From Ruminococcus sp. Phil11 (lineage in GTDB: Bacteria > Bacillota > Clostridia > Oscillospirales > Ruminococcaceae): DNA of 64,000 nt. Location of the stretch: the NCBI GenBank assembly GCA_001940925.1, contig MSGZ01000007.1, positions 1 through 64,000 on the forward strand, written 5' to 3'. Below the pieces are notes generated by a model that was not told the origin of the DNA, made no database searches, and saw nothing but the letters and a program-made list of their open reading frames with translations. Made by a program: the position numbers and the translations under genes. Below are positions 16,530-26,602 of this stretch, piece by piece (within the stretch, counting starts at the first letter, position 1; each line of letters opens with the position of its first letter).

Positions 16530-18368
16530 TCACTCCACGGTCACGGATTTTGCCAGATTGCGCGGCTTATCCACATCGTAGCCCTTGCCGATCGAGACAT
16601 AGTAGCTCAGCAGCTGCAGCGGAATGACCGACAGGCTGCCCGTGAACAGCGATTCGATCTTCGGGACATAGCAGACAAATTCTGCCGTATCCTCGAGAAA
16701 ATAATTGCCTGCCGTCGTCACTGCCATGACCTTTGCGCCGCGGCTCTTGACCTCGACCATGTTGCTGATCGTCTTTTCGATCAGTCCGGTCTGCGTCACC
16801 ACGCTGATGACGATAGTGCCGTTCTCGATCAGGCTGATCGGGCCGTGCTTCAGCTCGCCTGCTGCATAAGCCTCGGAGTGGATATAGCTGATCTCCTTGA
16901 GCTTCAGGCTGCCCTCCATGCCGATCGCATAGTCGATGCCTCTGCCGATAAAGAAGGAATCGGAAACATTGATGAGCTTATTGGAGAACCACTGGATGCG
17001 CTCCTTGTCCTCCAGAATGCGCGCGACCTTCTCCGGGATCGTGTTGATCTCGGCGAGGAGCGCGTCATAGCGTGCCTCCTCGATCTCATTGCGCGCCTTT
17101 GCAAACTGCAGTGCGAGCAGATAGCCCGCAACGAGCTGCGTGCTGTAGGCCTTCGTCGTCGCAACGGAGATCTCCGGGCCTGCCAGCGTATAGAACACAT
17201 TGTCAGCCTCACGCGCGATCGACGAACCGATCACGTTCACGATGCCGAGCGTCTTGATGCCCTGCTCTTTGGCCTCGCGCAGTGCCGCCAGCGTATCGGC
17301 GGTCTCGCCGGACTGACTGATGACAATGACGATGCTCTTTCTGTGGAGCGTCATCTTTCTGTAGCGGAACTCCGAAGCGAGCTCCACACGCACCTGCAGT
17401 GAAGTCAGTGCCTCGATCACATACTGCAGATCCATGCCGACATGGTAGGCAGAGCCGCAGGCCACGATATAGACCTGCTCGATCTCCTGCATTTCCTCAT
17501 CGGTCAGGCTGACACTGTCAAAGTGCACTCTGCCGTCCGTGACAACAGAGTTGATCGTATCGCGGATGACCTTCGGCTGCTCGTGGATCTCCTTGAGCAT
17601 GAAGTGCTCGTAGCCGCCCTTTTCTGCGGATTCCGCATCCCACTTGATCTCGGTCAGCGGCTTTTCAATGACCTCGCTGTCGATATTGTAGAAGGTCACG
17701 GCGCCCTTTTCGAGCTTCGCGATCTCCATATTGCCGATATAGTAGACGCTTCTCGTGTACTTGAGAATCGCCGGCACATCGGATGCGACATAGCTCTCGC
17801 CGTCTGCAATGCCGATGATCATCGGGCTGTCCTTGCGGGCGCAGTAGATCTCGCCCGGATAGTCCTTGAACATGACGCAGAGCGCATAGGATCCGCGGAT
17901 GCGCACCATTGCTCTTGCGATCGCCTCGATCGGGAGCTGGGAATACTTCTTGTAGTAGTAGTCGATCAGCTTGACCGCGACCTCGGTATCGGTCTGCGAA
18001 TGGAAGGCGTAGCCCTTCTTGATGAGCTTTTCGCGCTGCTCCTGGAAATTCTCGATGATGCCGTTGTGCACCGCAATGACGTTGCCGTCATCGCTTGCGT
18101 GAGGATGGGCATTCACCGCAGAGGGCTCGCCGTGGGTCGCCCAGCGGGTATGTCCGATGCCGCAGGTACCCTTCACTGCCTTGCCGTTATCGGTCATTTC
18201 CGCAAGCACGCGCAGCTTGCCTTTTTCCTTGATGACCTCAGTCTCGTTTTCACCGTCGCGGACGGCGATACCCGCAGAGTCATATCCGCGGTATTCAAGC
18301 TTTGCAAGCCCGTCCAGAAGCACCGGCGCAGCCTGCTTATTTCCTGTAAATCCGACAATTCCGCACAT
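16530..18368 (-). CDS. glmS: Glutamine--fructose-6-phosphate aminotransferase
   Basis: A 612-aa two-domain enzyme that makes glucosamine-6-phosphate, the first step to UDP-GlcNAc. The N-terminal nucleophile Cys2 (MCGIVGF), GHTRWATHG near 75 and HNGIIEN near 99 form the glutaminase half. Two SIS sugar-isomerase domains follow, and the C-terminus ends in LAKSVTVE as in GlmS. The ribosome binding site lies just before the ATG, and only 20 bp separate it from rfbC, so there is no room for a glmS ribozyme. Its position suggests a dedicated amino-sugar supply; whether it is the only copy in the genome cannot be judged. Confidence 0.97.
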   Translation of the reverse strand: MCGIVGFTGNKQAAPVLLDGLAKLEYRGYDSAGIAVRDGENETEVIKEKGKLRVLAEMTDNGKAVKGTCGIGHTRWATHGEPSAVNAHPHASDDGNVIAVHNGIIENFQEQREKLIKKGYAFHSQTDTEVAVKLIDYYYKKYSQLPIEAIARAMVRIRGSYALCVMFKDYPGEIYCARKDSPMIIGIADGESYVASDVPAILKYTRSVYYIGNMEIAKLEKGAVTFYNIDSEVIEKPLTEIKWDAESAEKGGYEHFMLKEIHEQPKVIRDTINSVVTDGRVHFDSVSLTDEEMQEIEQVYIVACGSAYHVGMDLQYVIEALTSLQVRVELASEFRYRKMTLHRKSIVIVISQSGETADTLAALREAKEQGIKTLGIVNVIGSSIAREADNVFYTLAGPEISVATTKAYSTQLVAGYLLALQFAKARNEIEEARYDALLAEINTIPEKVARILEDKERIQWFSNKLINVSDSFFIGRGIDYAIGMEGSLKLKEISYIHSEAYAAGELKHGPISLIENGTIVISVVTQTGLIEKTISNMVEVKSRGAKVMAVTTAGNYFLEDTAEFVCYVPKIESLFTGSLSVIPLQLLSYYVSIGKGYDVDKPRNLAKSVTVE

Positions 18369-18388
18369 AGTTCAGTCCCTTTCTGTTC

Positions 18389-18997
18389 TTAGAACGTGAA
18401 TGTGTTTTCGAGTGTACTCCACTTTTTGTCTTTCTCCGAGAGGTTCAGCGGGGTTCCGTCCGAAAGCGTGTAGCCTGCACTGTCCGCGCTGCCGGGATAT
18501 TCCCCGACCAGCTCCGGCCATTCAATGCCGATCGCCGGGTCATTCCATGCAAGCCCGCCCTCATCGTTCGGGTGATAAAAGTCGTCGCACTTATAGCAGA
18601 ATTCTGCCAGATCGGTCAGCACAAGGAAACCGTGTGCAAAGCCCTTCGGGATCAGAAACTGCTTTTTGTTCTCCTCCGTCAGGAGAACGCCGTACCATTT
18701 GCCGTAGGTCGCAGAGCCCTTCCGCAGATCGACCGTGACATCAAAGACGCTGCCGCGGATCACGCGGACCAGCTTGGTCTGCGGATACTGCTTCTGAAAA
18801 TGCAGGCCGCGCAGAACGCCCTTTGCCGAGCTGGACTGATTATCCTGCACAAACACGATATCAATCCCCGCTTCCGCCATGTCCCGCTGGCTGTAGGTCT
18901 CCATGAAATAGCCGCGGCTGTCGCCGTGCACGGCCGGCGTGATGACGCAGAGGCCCTCAATGCCGCCGACATTCTTTTCCACTGTGATCTGTCCCAT
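18389..18997 (-). CDS. rfbC: dTDP-4-dehydrorhamnose 3,5-epimerase
   Basis: A 202-aa cupin-fold enzyme, third step of dTDP-L-rhamnose synthesis. GVLRGLHFQK near residue 57 holds the catalytic His, with YKCDDFYHP near 138 and GLAWNDPAIGI near 150. Its ATG overlaps the rfbD stop codon by one base, so the two are coupled. Typical length for the family. Confidence 0.96.
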   Translation of the reverse strand: MGQITVEKNVGGIEGLCVITPAVHGDSRGYFMETYSQRDMAEAGIDIVFVQDNQSSSAKGVLRGLHFQKQYPQTKLVRVIRGSVFDVTVDLRKGSATYGKWYGVLLTEENKKQFLIPKGFAHGFLVLTDLAEFCYKCDDFYHPNDEGGLAWNDPAIGIEWPELVGEYPGSADSAGYTLSDGTPLNLSEKDKKWSTLENTFTF

Positions 18998-19908
18998 TAC
19001 TGTATCTCCTTCAGATATCTTGCAAGTGCGTCCTTCCAGTCCGGCAGCGGCGTAAAGCCGTTTTCCGTCAGCTTGGACTTATCCAGTCTGCTGTTGAAGG
19101 GTCTTGCCGCCTTGGAAAGGCCGTATTCCGCCGTCGTGACCGGCGTGACCTTCGTCTGCAATCCTGCCTGCTTATAGATCTCGCAGGTGAAGTCATACCA
19201 GCTGATAAAGCCGCCTTCATTGGTCGCATGATAATAGCCGTATTTGTCAGTCTCGGCCATATCCGCAAGCAAAACCGCAAGATCCAGTGTATAAGTCGGC
19301 GTGCCGATCTGGTCGCAGACCACGCGCACTTCATCATGCGTTTTGCCGACGTTCAGCATCGTTTTGATAAAGTTCTTGCCGTTGACGCCGAACACCCATG
19401 CAATGCGCACGATATAGTACTTTTCCAGCGTATTCGCAACAGCAAGCTCGCCGTCCAGCTTGGACTGTCCGTAAACGGAAAGCGGCGCATAGTCTTTGCA
19501 GTCCGGCTGCCACGGCTCCTCGCCCTGCCCGTTGAACACATAGTCCGTCGAGATGTAGATCATCTTGCTGCCGAGCTTTTTGCACGCATTTGCGATATTC
19601 TGCGTACCGCCCGCGTTGATCGCAAAGACCTTTTCGCGGTTCTCTGCATCCTCTGCGGCATCGACGGCCGTCCATGCCGCACAGTGAATGACGGCATCCG
19701 GCTTCACGGATTCCAGTGCCGCCTGCACGGCATCCGCATCCGTGATGTCCAGTGAAACGTAGGTGCAGGAAGCCGCCGCCGTGCCGTCCTGCTGTCCTGC
19801 ATACGCAGGTGCCAGATCGGAACCGACGGTCTCATGTCCGCGCTTTGCAAGCTCATTGACGACATCATGCCCGAGCTGCCCCGCAATTCCTGTTACAAAT
19901 ACTTTCAT
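18997..19908 (-). CDS. rfbD: dTDP-4-dehydrorhamnose reductase
   Basis: A 303-aa SDR-type reductase, last step of dTDP-L-rhamnose synthesis. The cofactor motif TGIAGQLGHD is at residue 6, STDYVFNG near 103 and the catalytic YGQSK near 129. I chose the ATG at 19908 because the conserved first strand MKVFVTG begins there; the frame runs 78 bp further into rfbB sequence. It starts 2 bp after the rfbB stop. Confidence 0.95.
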   Translation of the reverse strand: MKVFVTGIAGQLGHDVVNELAKRGHETVGSDLAPAYAGQQDGTAAASCTYVSLDITDADAVQAALESVKPDAVIHCAAWTAVDAAEDAENREKVFAINAGGTQNIANACKKLGSKMIYISTDYVFNGQGEEPWQPDCKDYAPLSVYGQSKLDGELAVANTLEKYYIVRIAWVFGVNGKNFIKTMLNVGKTHDEVRVVCDQIGTPTYTLDLAVLLADMAETDKYGYYHATNEGGFISWYDFTCEIYKQAGLQTKVTPVTTAEYGLSKAARPFNSRLDKSKLTENGFTPLPDWKDALARYLKEIQ

Positions 19909-19910
19909 AT

Positions 19911-20939
19911 TCAGACCTCGGCTCTGTTTCCGTACATCTTCTCGTAATAGTTCTGGTATTCGCCGGAAATGATGGTCTCCCACCATGTCTTGTTCTCAAG
20001 ATACCACTTGATCGTCTTCTTGATGCCGTCCTCGAACTTGGTCTCCGGCAGCCAGCCGAGCTCATTGTGGATCTTGGTCGGGTCGATCGCATAACGCATA
20101 TCGTGACCCTTTCTGTCCTCAACGTGGATGATGAGGGATTCCGGCTTGCCGAGCTCCTTGCAGATCAGCTTCACAATGTCGATGTTCTTCATCTCATTGT
20201 GGCCGCCGACATTGTAGACCTCGCCGACCTTTCCCTTGTGGATGATCAGGTCGATCGCACGGCAGTGATCCTCGACATACAGCCAGTCGCGGACATTCAG
20301 ACCCTCGCCGTAGACCGGCAGCGGCTTGTCGTTCAGCGCATTGGCGATCATCAGCGGAATCAGCTTCTCCGGGAAGTGATACGGGCCGTAGTTGTTGGAG
20401 CAGCGGCTGATCGTGACAGGCAGGCCGTAGGTGCGGTGATACGCAAGCACCAGCAGGTCTGCGCCGGCCTTCGAGGAGCTGTACGGGCTGCTCGTATGGA
20501 TCGGCGTCTGCTCGGTGAAGAACAGGTCGGGACGGTCGAGCGGCAGGTCGCCGTAGACCTCGTCGGTCGAGACCTGATGATACCGCTGAATGCCGTACTT
20601 GCGGCAGGCGTCCATGAGCACCTGTGTGCCGAGGATATTGGTCTGCAGGAAAATTTCCGGATTTTCGATCGAGCGGTCCACATGGGATTCCGCCGCAAAG
20701 TTGACCACGATATCCGGCTTTTCCTCCTCAAACAGCTTGTAAACGCCCTCTCTGTCGCAGATATCCAGCTTGACAAAGCGGAAATTCGGGTTCTGCATGA
20801 CAGGCTCCAGCGTGGAGAGATTGCCCGCATAGGTCAGCTTATCCAGGCAGATGATCCGGTAATCCGGATAGGTATTCAGCATGTGAAACACAAAATTTGC
20901 GCCGATAAAGCCGGCACCGCCAGTTACGATAATCGTCAT
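19911..20939 (-). CDS. rfbB: dTDP-glucose 4,6-dehydratase
   Basis: A 342-aa SDR-type dehydratase. GGAGFIGANF is at residue 8, STDEVYGDL near 123 (Asp-Glu catalytic pair) and YSSSKAG near 152. It makes dTDP-4-keto-6-deoxyglucose. In this operon that product can go two ways: to rhamnose through RfbC/RfbD, or to a 3-amino-3,6-dideoxyhexose through the FdtA/FdtB-like proteins at 27600-29136. Confidence 0.97.
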   Translation of the reverse strand: MTIIVTGGAGFIGANFVFHMLNTYPDYRIICLDKLTYAGNLSTLEPVMQNPNFRFVKLDICDREGVYKLFEEEKPDIVVNFAAESHVDRSIENPEIFLQTNILGTQVLMDACRKYGIQRYHQVSTDEVYGDLPLDRPDLFFTEQTPIHTSSPYSSSKAGADLLVLAYHRTYGLPVTISRCSNNYGPYHFPEKLIPLMIANALNDKPLPVYGEGLNVRDWLYVEDHCRAIDLIIHKGKVGEVYNVGGHNEMKNIDIVKLICKELGKPESLIIHVEDRKGHDMRYAIDPTKIHNELGWLPETKFEDGIKKTIKWYLENKTWWETIISGEYQNYYEKMYGNRAEV

Positions 20940-20957
20940 GATCGTATGCTCCTTTTC

Positions 20958-21845
20958 TCAATACTTGACTTTACCCTCGGCGACCGCCTTCAGATGCGCG
21001 CCGTAGGGGGATTTGCCGTATCTTGCAGCGGATTCCAGCAGGGTTTCCCGGTCGATCCACTTGTTGATGTATGCGATCTCCTCCGGTGCGGAGATCTCAA
21101 TGCCCTGCCGGTTCTGGATCATCTGCACGAAGCTGGTCGCCTCTGCAAGGCTGTCCATCGTTCCGGTATCGAGCCACGCAAAGCCCCTGCCGAGCAGCTG
21201 GACATCCAGCGTTTCCTCATGCAGATACATCTCGTTCAGCGTGGTGATCTCGAGCTCGCCGCGTGCGGAAGGCTTCACCTGATTCGCCTTTGCGCTCACG
21301 CCGGCCGGGTAGAAATACAGGCCGGTGACCGCATAGTTGCTCTTAGGCACTGCCGGCTTTTCCTCAATGGAAAGTGCTTTGCCGTTCTGATCGAACTCCA
21401 CAACGCCGAAACGCTCCGGATCCGGCACATAGTAGCCGAACACCGTTGCACGGGCATTCTGCTCCGCATTGTCCTTTGCAGCGCGCAGGAGTCTGCCGAA
21501 GCCGCCGCCGTAGAAGATGTTGTCTCCGAGCACCATTGCGCAGGCATCGTCGCCGATGAATTCCTCACCGAGGATAAACGCCTGTGCCAGTCCGTCCGGA
21601 GAGGGCTGCACCTTGTAGCTGAGCGAAATGCCGTACTGGGAGCCGTCTCCGAGCAGCCGCTCGAAATTCGGCAGATCCGTCGGCGTGGAGATAATCAGAA
21701 TATCTCTGATCCCTGCCAGCATCAGCGTCGAAAGCGGATAGTAGACCATCGGCTTGTCATAAACCGGCAGAAGCTGTTTCGAGGTTACCATGGTCAGCGG
21801 GTAAAGTCTTGTGCCGGAACCGCCGGCGAGAATAATGCCTTTCAT
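20958..21845 (-). CDS. rfbA: Glucose-1-phosphate thymidylyltransferase
   Basis: A 295-aa nucleotidyltransferase that forms dTDP-glucose. [11 protein letters not shown] lies at residue 8, [12 protein letters not shown] near 22, and GDNIFYG near 108 carries the metal-binding Asp. Two ATGs are possible; I prefer 21845, 9 bp after GGAAAGG, which gives the standard [10 protein letters not shown]-terminus. First of the four-gene rfbA-B-D-C set. Confidence 0.96.
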   Translation of the reverse strand: MKGIILAGGSGTRLYPLTMVTSKQLLPVYDKPMVYYPLSTLMLAGIRDILIISTPTDLPNFERLLGDGSQYGISLSYKVQPSPDGLAQAFILGEEFIGDDACAMVLGDNIFYGGGFGRLLRAAKDNAEQNARATVFGYYVPDPERFGVVEFDQNGKALSIEEKPAVPKSNYAVTGLYFYPAGVSAKANQVKPSARGELEITTLNEMYLHEETLDVQLLGRGFAWLDTGTMDSLAEATSFVQMIQNRQGIEISAPEEIAYINKWIDRETLLESAARYGKSPYGAHLKAVAEGKVKY

Positions 21846-21887
21846 AATCATCTTCCTTTCCGATCATTTACACCCGGAAACGGGTTA

Positions 21888-23165
21888 CTAAACTATTTCC
21901 TCTGCGACGAGAAATTGAACAATATCCTTGAGTCCAAGCTGCCTTTGCTGCTGCCATCTGTCCTTAAAATGATTCACATACAATGCCAGAATCGACCATA
22001 TCCCGAAGTGAATCCAATAATACCCCGAGAACAGCATCTCACAGGATACGGTAATAATCAGGATCAGCAGCATCCGTTCAATTGGTTCATTGCTTTTCCG
22101 GAACAGGCGAACGATCATAAAAAACAGTCCGAAAATTGCCAGTGAGCCGAACAACACACCGTATTCGGCAAGCCAGTCCAGGAACAGATTGTGGCTGTAG
22201 CCCCATTTGATGCCGATGCGATAAATTGCATTGCGGTGACCCATCGGGCCGTAGCCGAGCGGTCTTTCGCGGATCATGTTCAGCACCAATGCCCAGATTC
22301 TGTCACGGCCGTTGCTTTCACTGTCCATGGATTTATCGCCCTGCATCATGTTCAGATACGTTGTGATAAAGCGCGATTTGATGCCGGTCCGCTGTGCGAG
22401 CATTTCAACTGTACTTGCACCGAGATCGGAAAAAACAAATGCAACAAAAATCACAGCAAGCAGAATGATGACTATTTTTTTCAGTTCCAGCTTTTTCCGC
22501 TCGCCGAACAGAATATACAAAGCTGCACCAATCGCATAGCTGACGATCGAGCCGCGGCTGCCGTAAAGCAAAATGCCGATCAGCCCGATTCCAACCGGAA
22601 TAAACAGAATGCGTTTCTTTTCCTGGATCGCCATAATACTTAGTACCGCAATCACCATCAGAACACCGTAACTCCATGTCATATGGCTCTGCGACCGCTT
22701 GATGACACCGAACTGCTCATACTGCCAATACCCCGTCCGGATTGGCTCCAGAACCTGATACATATAGTACACACCGCGAATCAGGATCGCAGCCTTCAGA
22801 TTCCGGAACAGCTGCTTCGGCGTTTTCTGAAACCGGATCGCCGGATAGGCAAAAATACCGCCCGTCAGCAAAGCCGTTTTCACACCGAAATCACGCGACA
22901 GCCATATTCTTCGGGCGGGATCCAGCCAGAAGGCCGTCCCGAGCAGGACTGCCATCAACGCATAAAGGATAATAATATCCGCATACCGCACAAGGCCGTT
23001 CGGCTCCTTCACGATTATCAGTCCGGTCAGTCCTGCAAGGCCGAGCAGCATCAGAATGCCGCCGCGCGGTATTAACGGCAACACCAATCCCTGCAGAAAC
23101 GGCAGTGCAAAGAATATAATGCACAACAAGTCGTTCAGCGTGAATTTTTCTTTTTTTCCGGTCAT
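21888..23165 (-). CDS. O-antigen polymerase / ligase-like membrane protein (Wzy-type)
   Basis: A 425-aa protein with about ten hydrophobic segments. Near residue 285 a large loop contains GRDRIWALVLNMIRERPLGYG followed by YSHNLFLDWLAEYG, the pattern of the Wzy_C/O-antigen ligase family with its conserved His. It probably polymerises undecaprenol-linked repeat units after flipping. It overlaps the GNAT gene by 4 bp and lies close to the flippase, as usual in Wzx/Wzy-dependent loci. Base composition is more AT-rich than the rfb genes downstream, typical of variable polymerase genes. Confidence 0.85.
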   Translation of the reverse strand: MTGKKEKFTLNDLLCIIFFALPFLQGLVLPLIPRGGILMLLGLAGLTGLIIVKEPNGLVRYADIIILYALMAVLLGTAFWLDPARRIWLSRDFGVKTALLTGGIFAYPAIRFQKTPKQLFRNLKAAILIRGVYYMYQVLEPIRTGYWQYEQFGVIKRSQSHMTWSYGVLMVIAVLSIMAIQEKKRILFIPVGIGLIGILLYGSRGSIVSYAIGAALYILFGERKKLELKKIVIILLAVIFVAFVFSDLGASTVEMLAQRTGIKSRFITTYLNMMQGDKSMDSESNGRDRIWALVLNMIRERPLGYGPMGHRNAIYRIGIKWGYSHNLFLDWLAEYGVLFGSLAIFGLFFMIVRLFRKSNEPIERMLLILIITVSCEMLFSGYYWIHFGIWSILALYVNHFKDRWQQQRQLGLKDIVQFLVAEEIV

Positions 23166-23734
23166 GCTTTCGCACCGGCAGCACGCCGTCTGACATGCCG
23201 TTCAATCAGCTTCATGATCTTGGAACGGTTTTCGGCGTAGTCCTCCTTTGTCAGTGCAGAGAATACATATTCATAGCCGAGATCTTCAAGAAATTCCCGT
23301 TTGTATTCCTTCGCACCGATCTGTACCTGAATGCCTCTGACGGAGGAATTGTCCGCAGCGGCATCCATATAGACGGTCTCCACGCCGAGAACGTCAAATG
23401 CAAAGTCGATACCCAGCAGCAGTGCTTCCATATTCTGGAACGCATCGCCGTAGCCGATCGTTCTGCCGCTCTCCGCGCTGTTTTCCTTCACATCATAAAT
23501 ACCGCGCATCCCGATCGGTTTGCCGCTCAGATCGGTCACGAGGAACAGATAATCGCCCGGTTTCTTCCGCTGTGCGGCAATATATCTGCGCTGATCCTCA
23601 ACCGTACCGGTGACCTTGTGCATATACCTGACCTTTTCTGCATCCATGCGCATCGCATGGGTCGCTTCCGCGTCGGATTCCTCTACGGAACGCAGCTTCA
23701 CCGTCAGGCCGGTGATCTCCTTCTCGTAAATCAT
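23162..23734 (-). CDS. GNAT-family N-acyltransferase, candidate amino-sugar acyltransferase
   Basis: A 190-aa GNAT-fold protein with the family's strand/helix layout: LRSVEESDAEATHAMR at the start, SGKPIGMRGIYDV as strand 4, GRTIGYGDAFQN where the acyl-CoA loop lies, and an IGAKEYKREFLEDLGYE C-terminal part. It overlaps both neighbours by 4 bp, between flippase and polymerase. FdtC/QdtC enzymes that acetylate 3-amino sugars are beta-helix proteins and none is present, so this GNAT is the best candidate to acylate the FdtB product. The nearby acyl carrier protein and AMP ligase raise the possibility that it uses acyl-ACP; that is inference. Confidence 0.7.
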   Translation of the reverse strand: MIYEKEITGLTVKLRSVEESDAEATHAMRMDAEKVRYMHKVTGTVEDQRRYIAAQRKKPGDYLFLVTDLSGKPIGMRGIYDVKENSAESGRTIGYGDAFQNMEALLLGIDFAFDVLGVETVYMDAAADNSSVRGIQVQIGAKEYKREFLEDLGYEYVFSALTKEDYAENRSKIMKLIERHVRRRAAGAKA

Positions 23735-25164
23735 GCCTTTTTTCTCCTTTTTTTCAGAATGCCGAGCAGCATATCCTTATACAGCAGCACATAAATGCCC
23801 ACGACCGCGATGCCGCTGATCAGCGACAGCACGATGCTGCTGTGAAGCCGGAAACGCCAGACAAAGAAATAGGATATCAGAATGCAGGCGTTGAGCACTG
23901 TTTTCTTTGTAATGACGATCAGCTTCATTCTGACAAGCCAGAATACGCAGAGCAGAATGGAAACAAGATAGCCGACCATCGTTGCAATGGATGCACCTTC
24001 AATGCCGATTTTCCGGATCAGAATCAGATTCAGCGCAATATTCAGTGCTGCACCGATTGAAAGCGTCAGCAGATTCATGTACGTCTTTTTCACGATCGTA
24101 AACTGATTGGCAAGAATCTGATAGAGCATCAGCGACAGCGGTGCCAGAAACAGATACGGTGCAACCAGATAACCTGTCAGATACTCCGCCGGAAATGCCA
24201 GCGTAAACAGCAGCCTGGAAACCGACATCAGCCCGACCGTCGCAGCAAAGGAAATCGCACTCATATACTCAAAGATATTGGATTTCATCTGAATCTGATC
24301 GTCGTCTTCCATAGTGGAATAGGCGAAATACAGCCAGCCGCCTGCAAATGCGGTATAGATCAGATTGCTGATATGCCCGATGCGCGATGCAACTGCATAC
24401 GTGCCCGTTTCCTCTGCATCAAGAATCTTGGTAATCATCCACTTGTCGGACGAATTATAGACCCAGTAGATCAGAAAATTCGGCAGCAGAGGCAGACCGA
24501 TCTTCAGCAGTTCCTTCAGAACCTTCCGGTCAAAGCTTTTCAGGCTGAAATAGGAACGGTTCATGATCGCAAACGAGAGCTCCAGCGTCACAGCTGCGAT
24601 CACAGTTGCAATCGGCATTGCCATGATATAATAGCCCTTCAGGATCAGCGGCACCGCGATCGCATAGGCGATAAACGGGGAAACGGTGTTCGTGACAAGA
24701 AACACCTTGCGCTTGTTCTGGATTCTCGTCGGCGCAGATACGATCTGATTCGTCGCACTGACCAGAAATCCGACAACGGTAATCACCGTAAGTGAGACAT
24801 ACTGTGCATCATCAAAATACACTTTTGCGATCAAATTGCGCAGCAGCAAACAGACTGCAAACAGCACCAGCGATGTACATGTCACAAACAGAAATGCCGT
24901 TGAACAGACCTTCTGCTGCCACTCCTTGCTCTTGCTGTCAAAAAAGAGCCGGAACATCGCATCGTACAGACCGCAGACGGCCAGTGCCGCCGCAAATGAA
25001 ATGAAATTATGGGAAAGGTCGTTCAGACCCATATAGGATCTGTTCGGATACAGTTTGAGGATAATCGGGAGCATAATCAGCGGAATAAACTTGCTGATCA
25101 TACCGCCCAGTCCGTAGACAAGAATATTCTCTATAAAGAGCTTGCTTCTTTTCTTTGTTTGCAT
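23731..25164 (-). CDS. Polysaccharide flippase (Wzx-type, MOP superfamily)
   Basis: A 477-aa protein with about 12-14 transmembrane segments. The N-terminus (KKRSKLFIENILVYGLGGM) matches the start of polysaccharide exporters. It would move undecaprenol-diphosphate-linked repeat units across the membrane. It overlaps the GNAT gene and starts 20 bp after the AMP-ligase gene, so it lies inside the cassette that modifies the amino sugar, consistent with flippase specificity for decorated repeat units. Confidence 0.88.
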   Translation of the reverse strand: MQTKKRSKLFIENILVYGLGGMISKFIPLIMLPIILKLYPNRSYMGLNDLSHNFISFAAALAVCGLYDAMFRLFFDSKSKEWQQKVCSTAFLFVTCTSLVLFAVCLLLRNLIAKVYFDDAQYVSLTVITVVGFLVSATNQIVSAPTRIQNKRKVFLVTNTVSPFIAYAIAVPLILKGYYIMAMPIATVIAAVTLELSFAIMNRSYFSLKSFDRKVLKELLKIGLPLLPNFLIYWVYNSSDKWMITKILDAEETGTYAVASRIGHISNLIYTAFAGGWLYFAYSTMEDDDQIQMKSNIFEYMSAISFAATVGLMSVSRLLFTLAFPAEYLTGYLVAPYLFLAPLSLMLYQILANQFTIVKKTYMNLLTLSIGAALNIALNLILIRKIGIEGASIATMVGYLVSILLCVFWLVRMKLIVITKKTVLNACILISYFFVWRFRLHSSIVLSLISGIAVVGIYVLLYKDMLLGILKKRRKKA

Positions 25165-25184
25165 AGGTTTTACTCCGCACTCCT

Positions 25185-26585
25185 TCAGGCTGTCAGATTT
25201 TTGTACATGATCTTTCCGGTTTCATTCTTCGGGATCATGTCAATCACGCGCACCTCAAACAAAGAGCGGTAAAAACCTGTTTTTTCGCTGATGAAATTCA
25301 GCACCGCATCCTTTTTCGCTTCCTCGGTGATGAACACCAGCATGTGATCGTCACTGCCCGTGCAGGCTGTCTCAATACCGAATTCCTCACGGATCAGCCG
25401 CTCGGTCTGGTCAAGGCTCACGCGGTAGCCGAGCATTTTCAGGAAGCGCGACTTTCTGCCGACAATATAATAGCAGCCGTCCGCATCGCGCACCGCAATG
25501 TCACCGGTGTGATAGTTGCCGCAGAACTCATCGCCCTTTTCCAGATCCGCACGGCAAACGGCATAGCCCATTGTGACATTCGGGCCGGAATAAACAAGCT
25601 CGCCCTCGGTATCCGCCGCGGTGATCTCATGGCCGTCGTCGTCCAGCAGCATAGCCTTTCCCTCTGGGATCGGCCTGCCGATGCTGCCGGTCTTGGTCAG
25701 TGCCAGCTCCGGATCCAGCATCATCATGCGGGCAGCTGTTTCCGTCGTACCGAAGGTCGCGACAAACCGCTTGCCGCTCTTTTCGGCAAATTCGGCCAGC
25801 ATGCGGAAGGTCTTGTCCGGCAGCTTGCCGCCGCCCTGCGAGAGCGTCGTCAGGAACGGCAGATCCATTCTTGTAAAACGCAGCTTGAGCATCAGCTCAT
25901 AGCCAAACGGTACCTCCGTCAGATTCGTCAGCTGATATTTTTTGATGAAGTCCCAGTAAGGGGCACTCATGATGTTTTCATGTGTCAGATAGACCGTCGC
26001 GCCGGCATAGATATGCGTATTGACGACATTCAGTCCCATGGTGTAATTCATGGCAAGATCGCAGAGCGGACGCTCCTTCGCTGTCCAGCCAAATGCCTTT
26101 GCCACATTCTTCGCATTCGCTTCCAGATTGCCCTTCTTGTAGCGGACAAGCTTCGGACTGCCCGTCGAGCCGGAGGTCGTCATCAGCAGCTCCAGCTCCG
26201 GATGCACTGCATAAACCGGATGCGGCGTGCGCAGAAGCTGATAGCCCTTGCCCTGATAAACGGTCTCGCCGTCCGCAAAGAACGGCGTATCCGCTTCCGG
26301 AAGCCAGACAAACGCCGGCGTATAGACCTGATAAAGATTTTCCAGCAGTGCGGGGTCTGTTTTCGAGCTCAGCATGACCGGCACGGCATCCAGCTGCACC
26401 GTGTTCAGGTACGCAGCCAGCGCGCCGACCGTATTGTTGCAGAGAATAAACACGACCGCCCTTGCCTGCAGCACAGACGCAAGTGTCTCCCGCGCCTCTG
26501 TCAGCTCTGCCGCCGTCAGCTGTGCATCCGAGGAATCCACGCCGATCAGATCTGCAGGCTTTCTGTTCTCAAGATTCAGAAACAT
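25185..26585 (-). CDS. AMP-forming acyl ligase (ANL superfamily)
   Basis: A 466-aa adenylate-forming enzyme with all core motifs: the phosphate loop TTSGSTGSPK near residue 138, FGTTETAARM near 270, YHTGDIAVRD near 360, and a C-terminal PKNETGKIMYKNL with the catalytic Lys. It activates a carboxylic acid as acyl-AMP and passes it to a thiol. The acyl carrier protein 0.8 kb upstream in the same operon is the obvious acceptor, as in D-Ala-D-Alanyl carrier or polyketide starter systems. The residues that select the acid cannot be read by eye. I chose the ATG at 26585 (GGGA 7 bp upstream); a GTG at 26606 overlaps the SDR stop. Confidence 0.85.
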   Translation of the reverse strand: MFLNLENRKPADLIGVDSSDAQLTAAELTEARETLASVLQARAVVFILCNNTVGALAAYLNTVQLDAVPVMLSSKTDPALLENLYQVYTPAFVWLPEADTPFFADGETVYQGKGYQLLRTPHPVYAVHPELELLMTTSGSTGSPKLVRYKKGNLEANAKNVAKAFGWTAKERPLCDLAMNYTMGLNVVNTHIYAGATVYLTHENIMSAPYWDFIKKYQLTNLTEVPFGYELMLKLRFTRMDLPFLTTLSQGGGKLPDKTFRMLAEFAEKSGKRFVATFGTTETAARMMMLDPELALTKTGSIGRPIPEGKAMLLDDDGHEITAADTEGELVYSGPNVTMGYAVCRADLEKGDEFCGNYHTGDIAVRDADGCYYIVGRKSRFLKMLGYRVSLDQTERLIREEFGIETACTGSDDHMLVFITEEAKKDAVLNFISEKTGFYRSLFEVRVIDMIPKNETGKIMYKNLTA

Positions 26586-26602
26586 GCTATCTTCCCTTTT
26601 TC

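Noticed and set aside
18369..18388. glmS ribozyme upstream of glmS
   Set aside because: Only 20 bp separate rfbC and glmS, far too short for the ribozyme.
20067..22145. Long plus-strand open frame across rfbA/rfbB
   Set aside because: Shadow of the minus-strand genes, which carry all catalytic motifs of dTDP-sugar enzymes.
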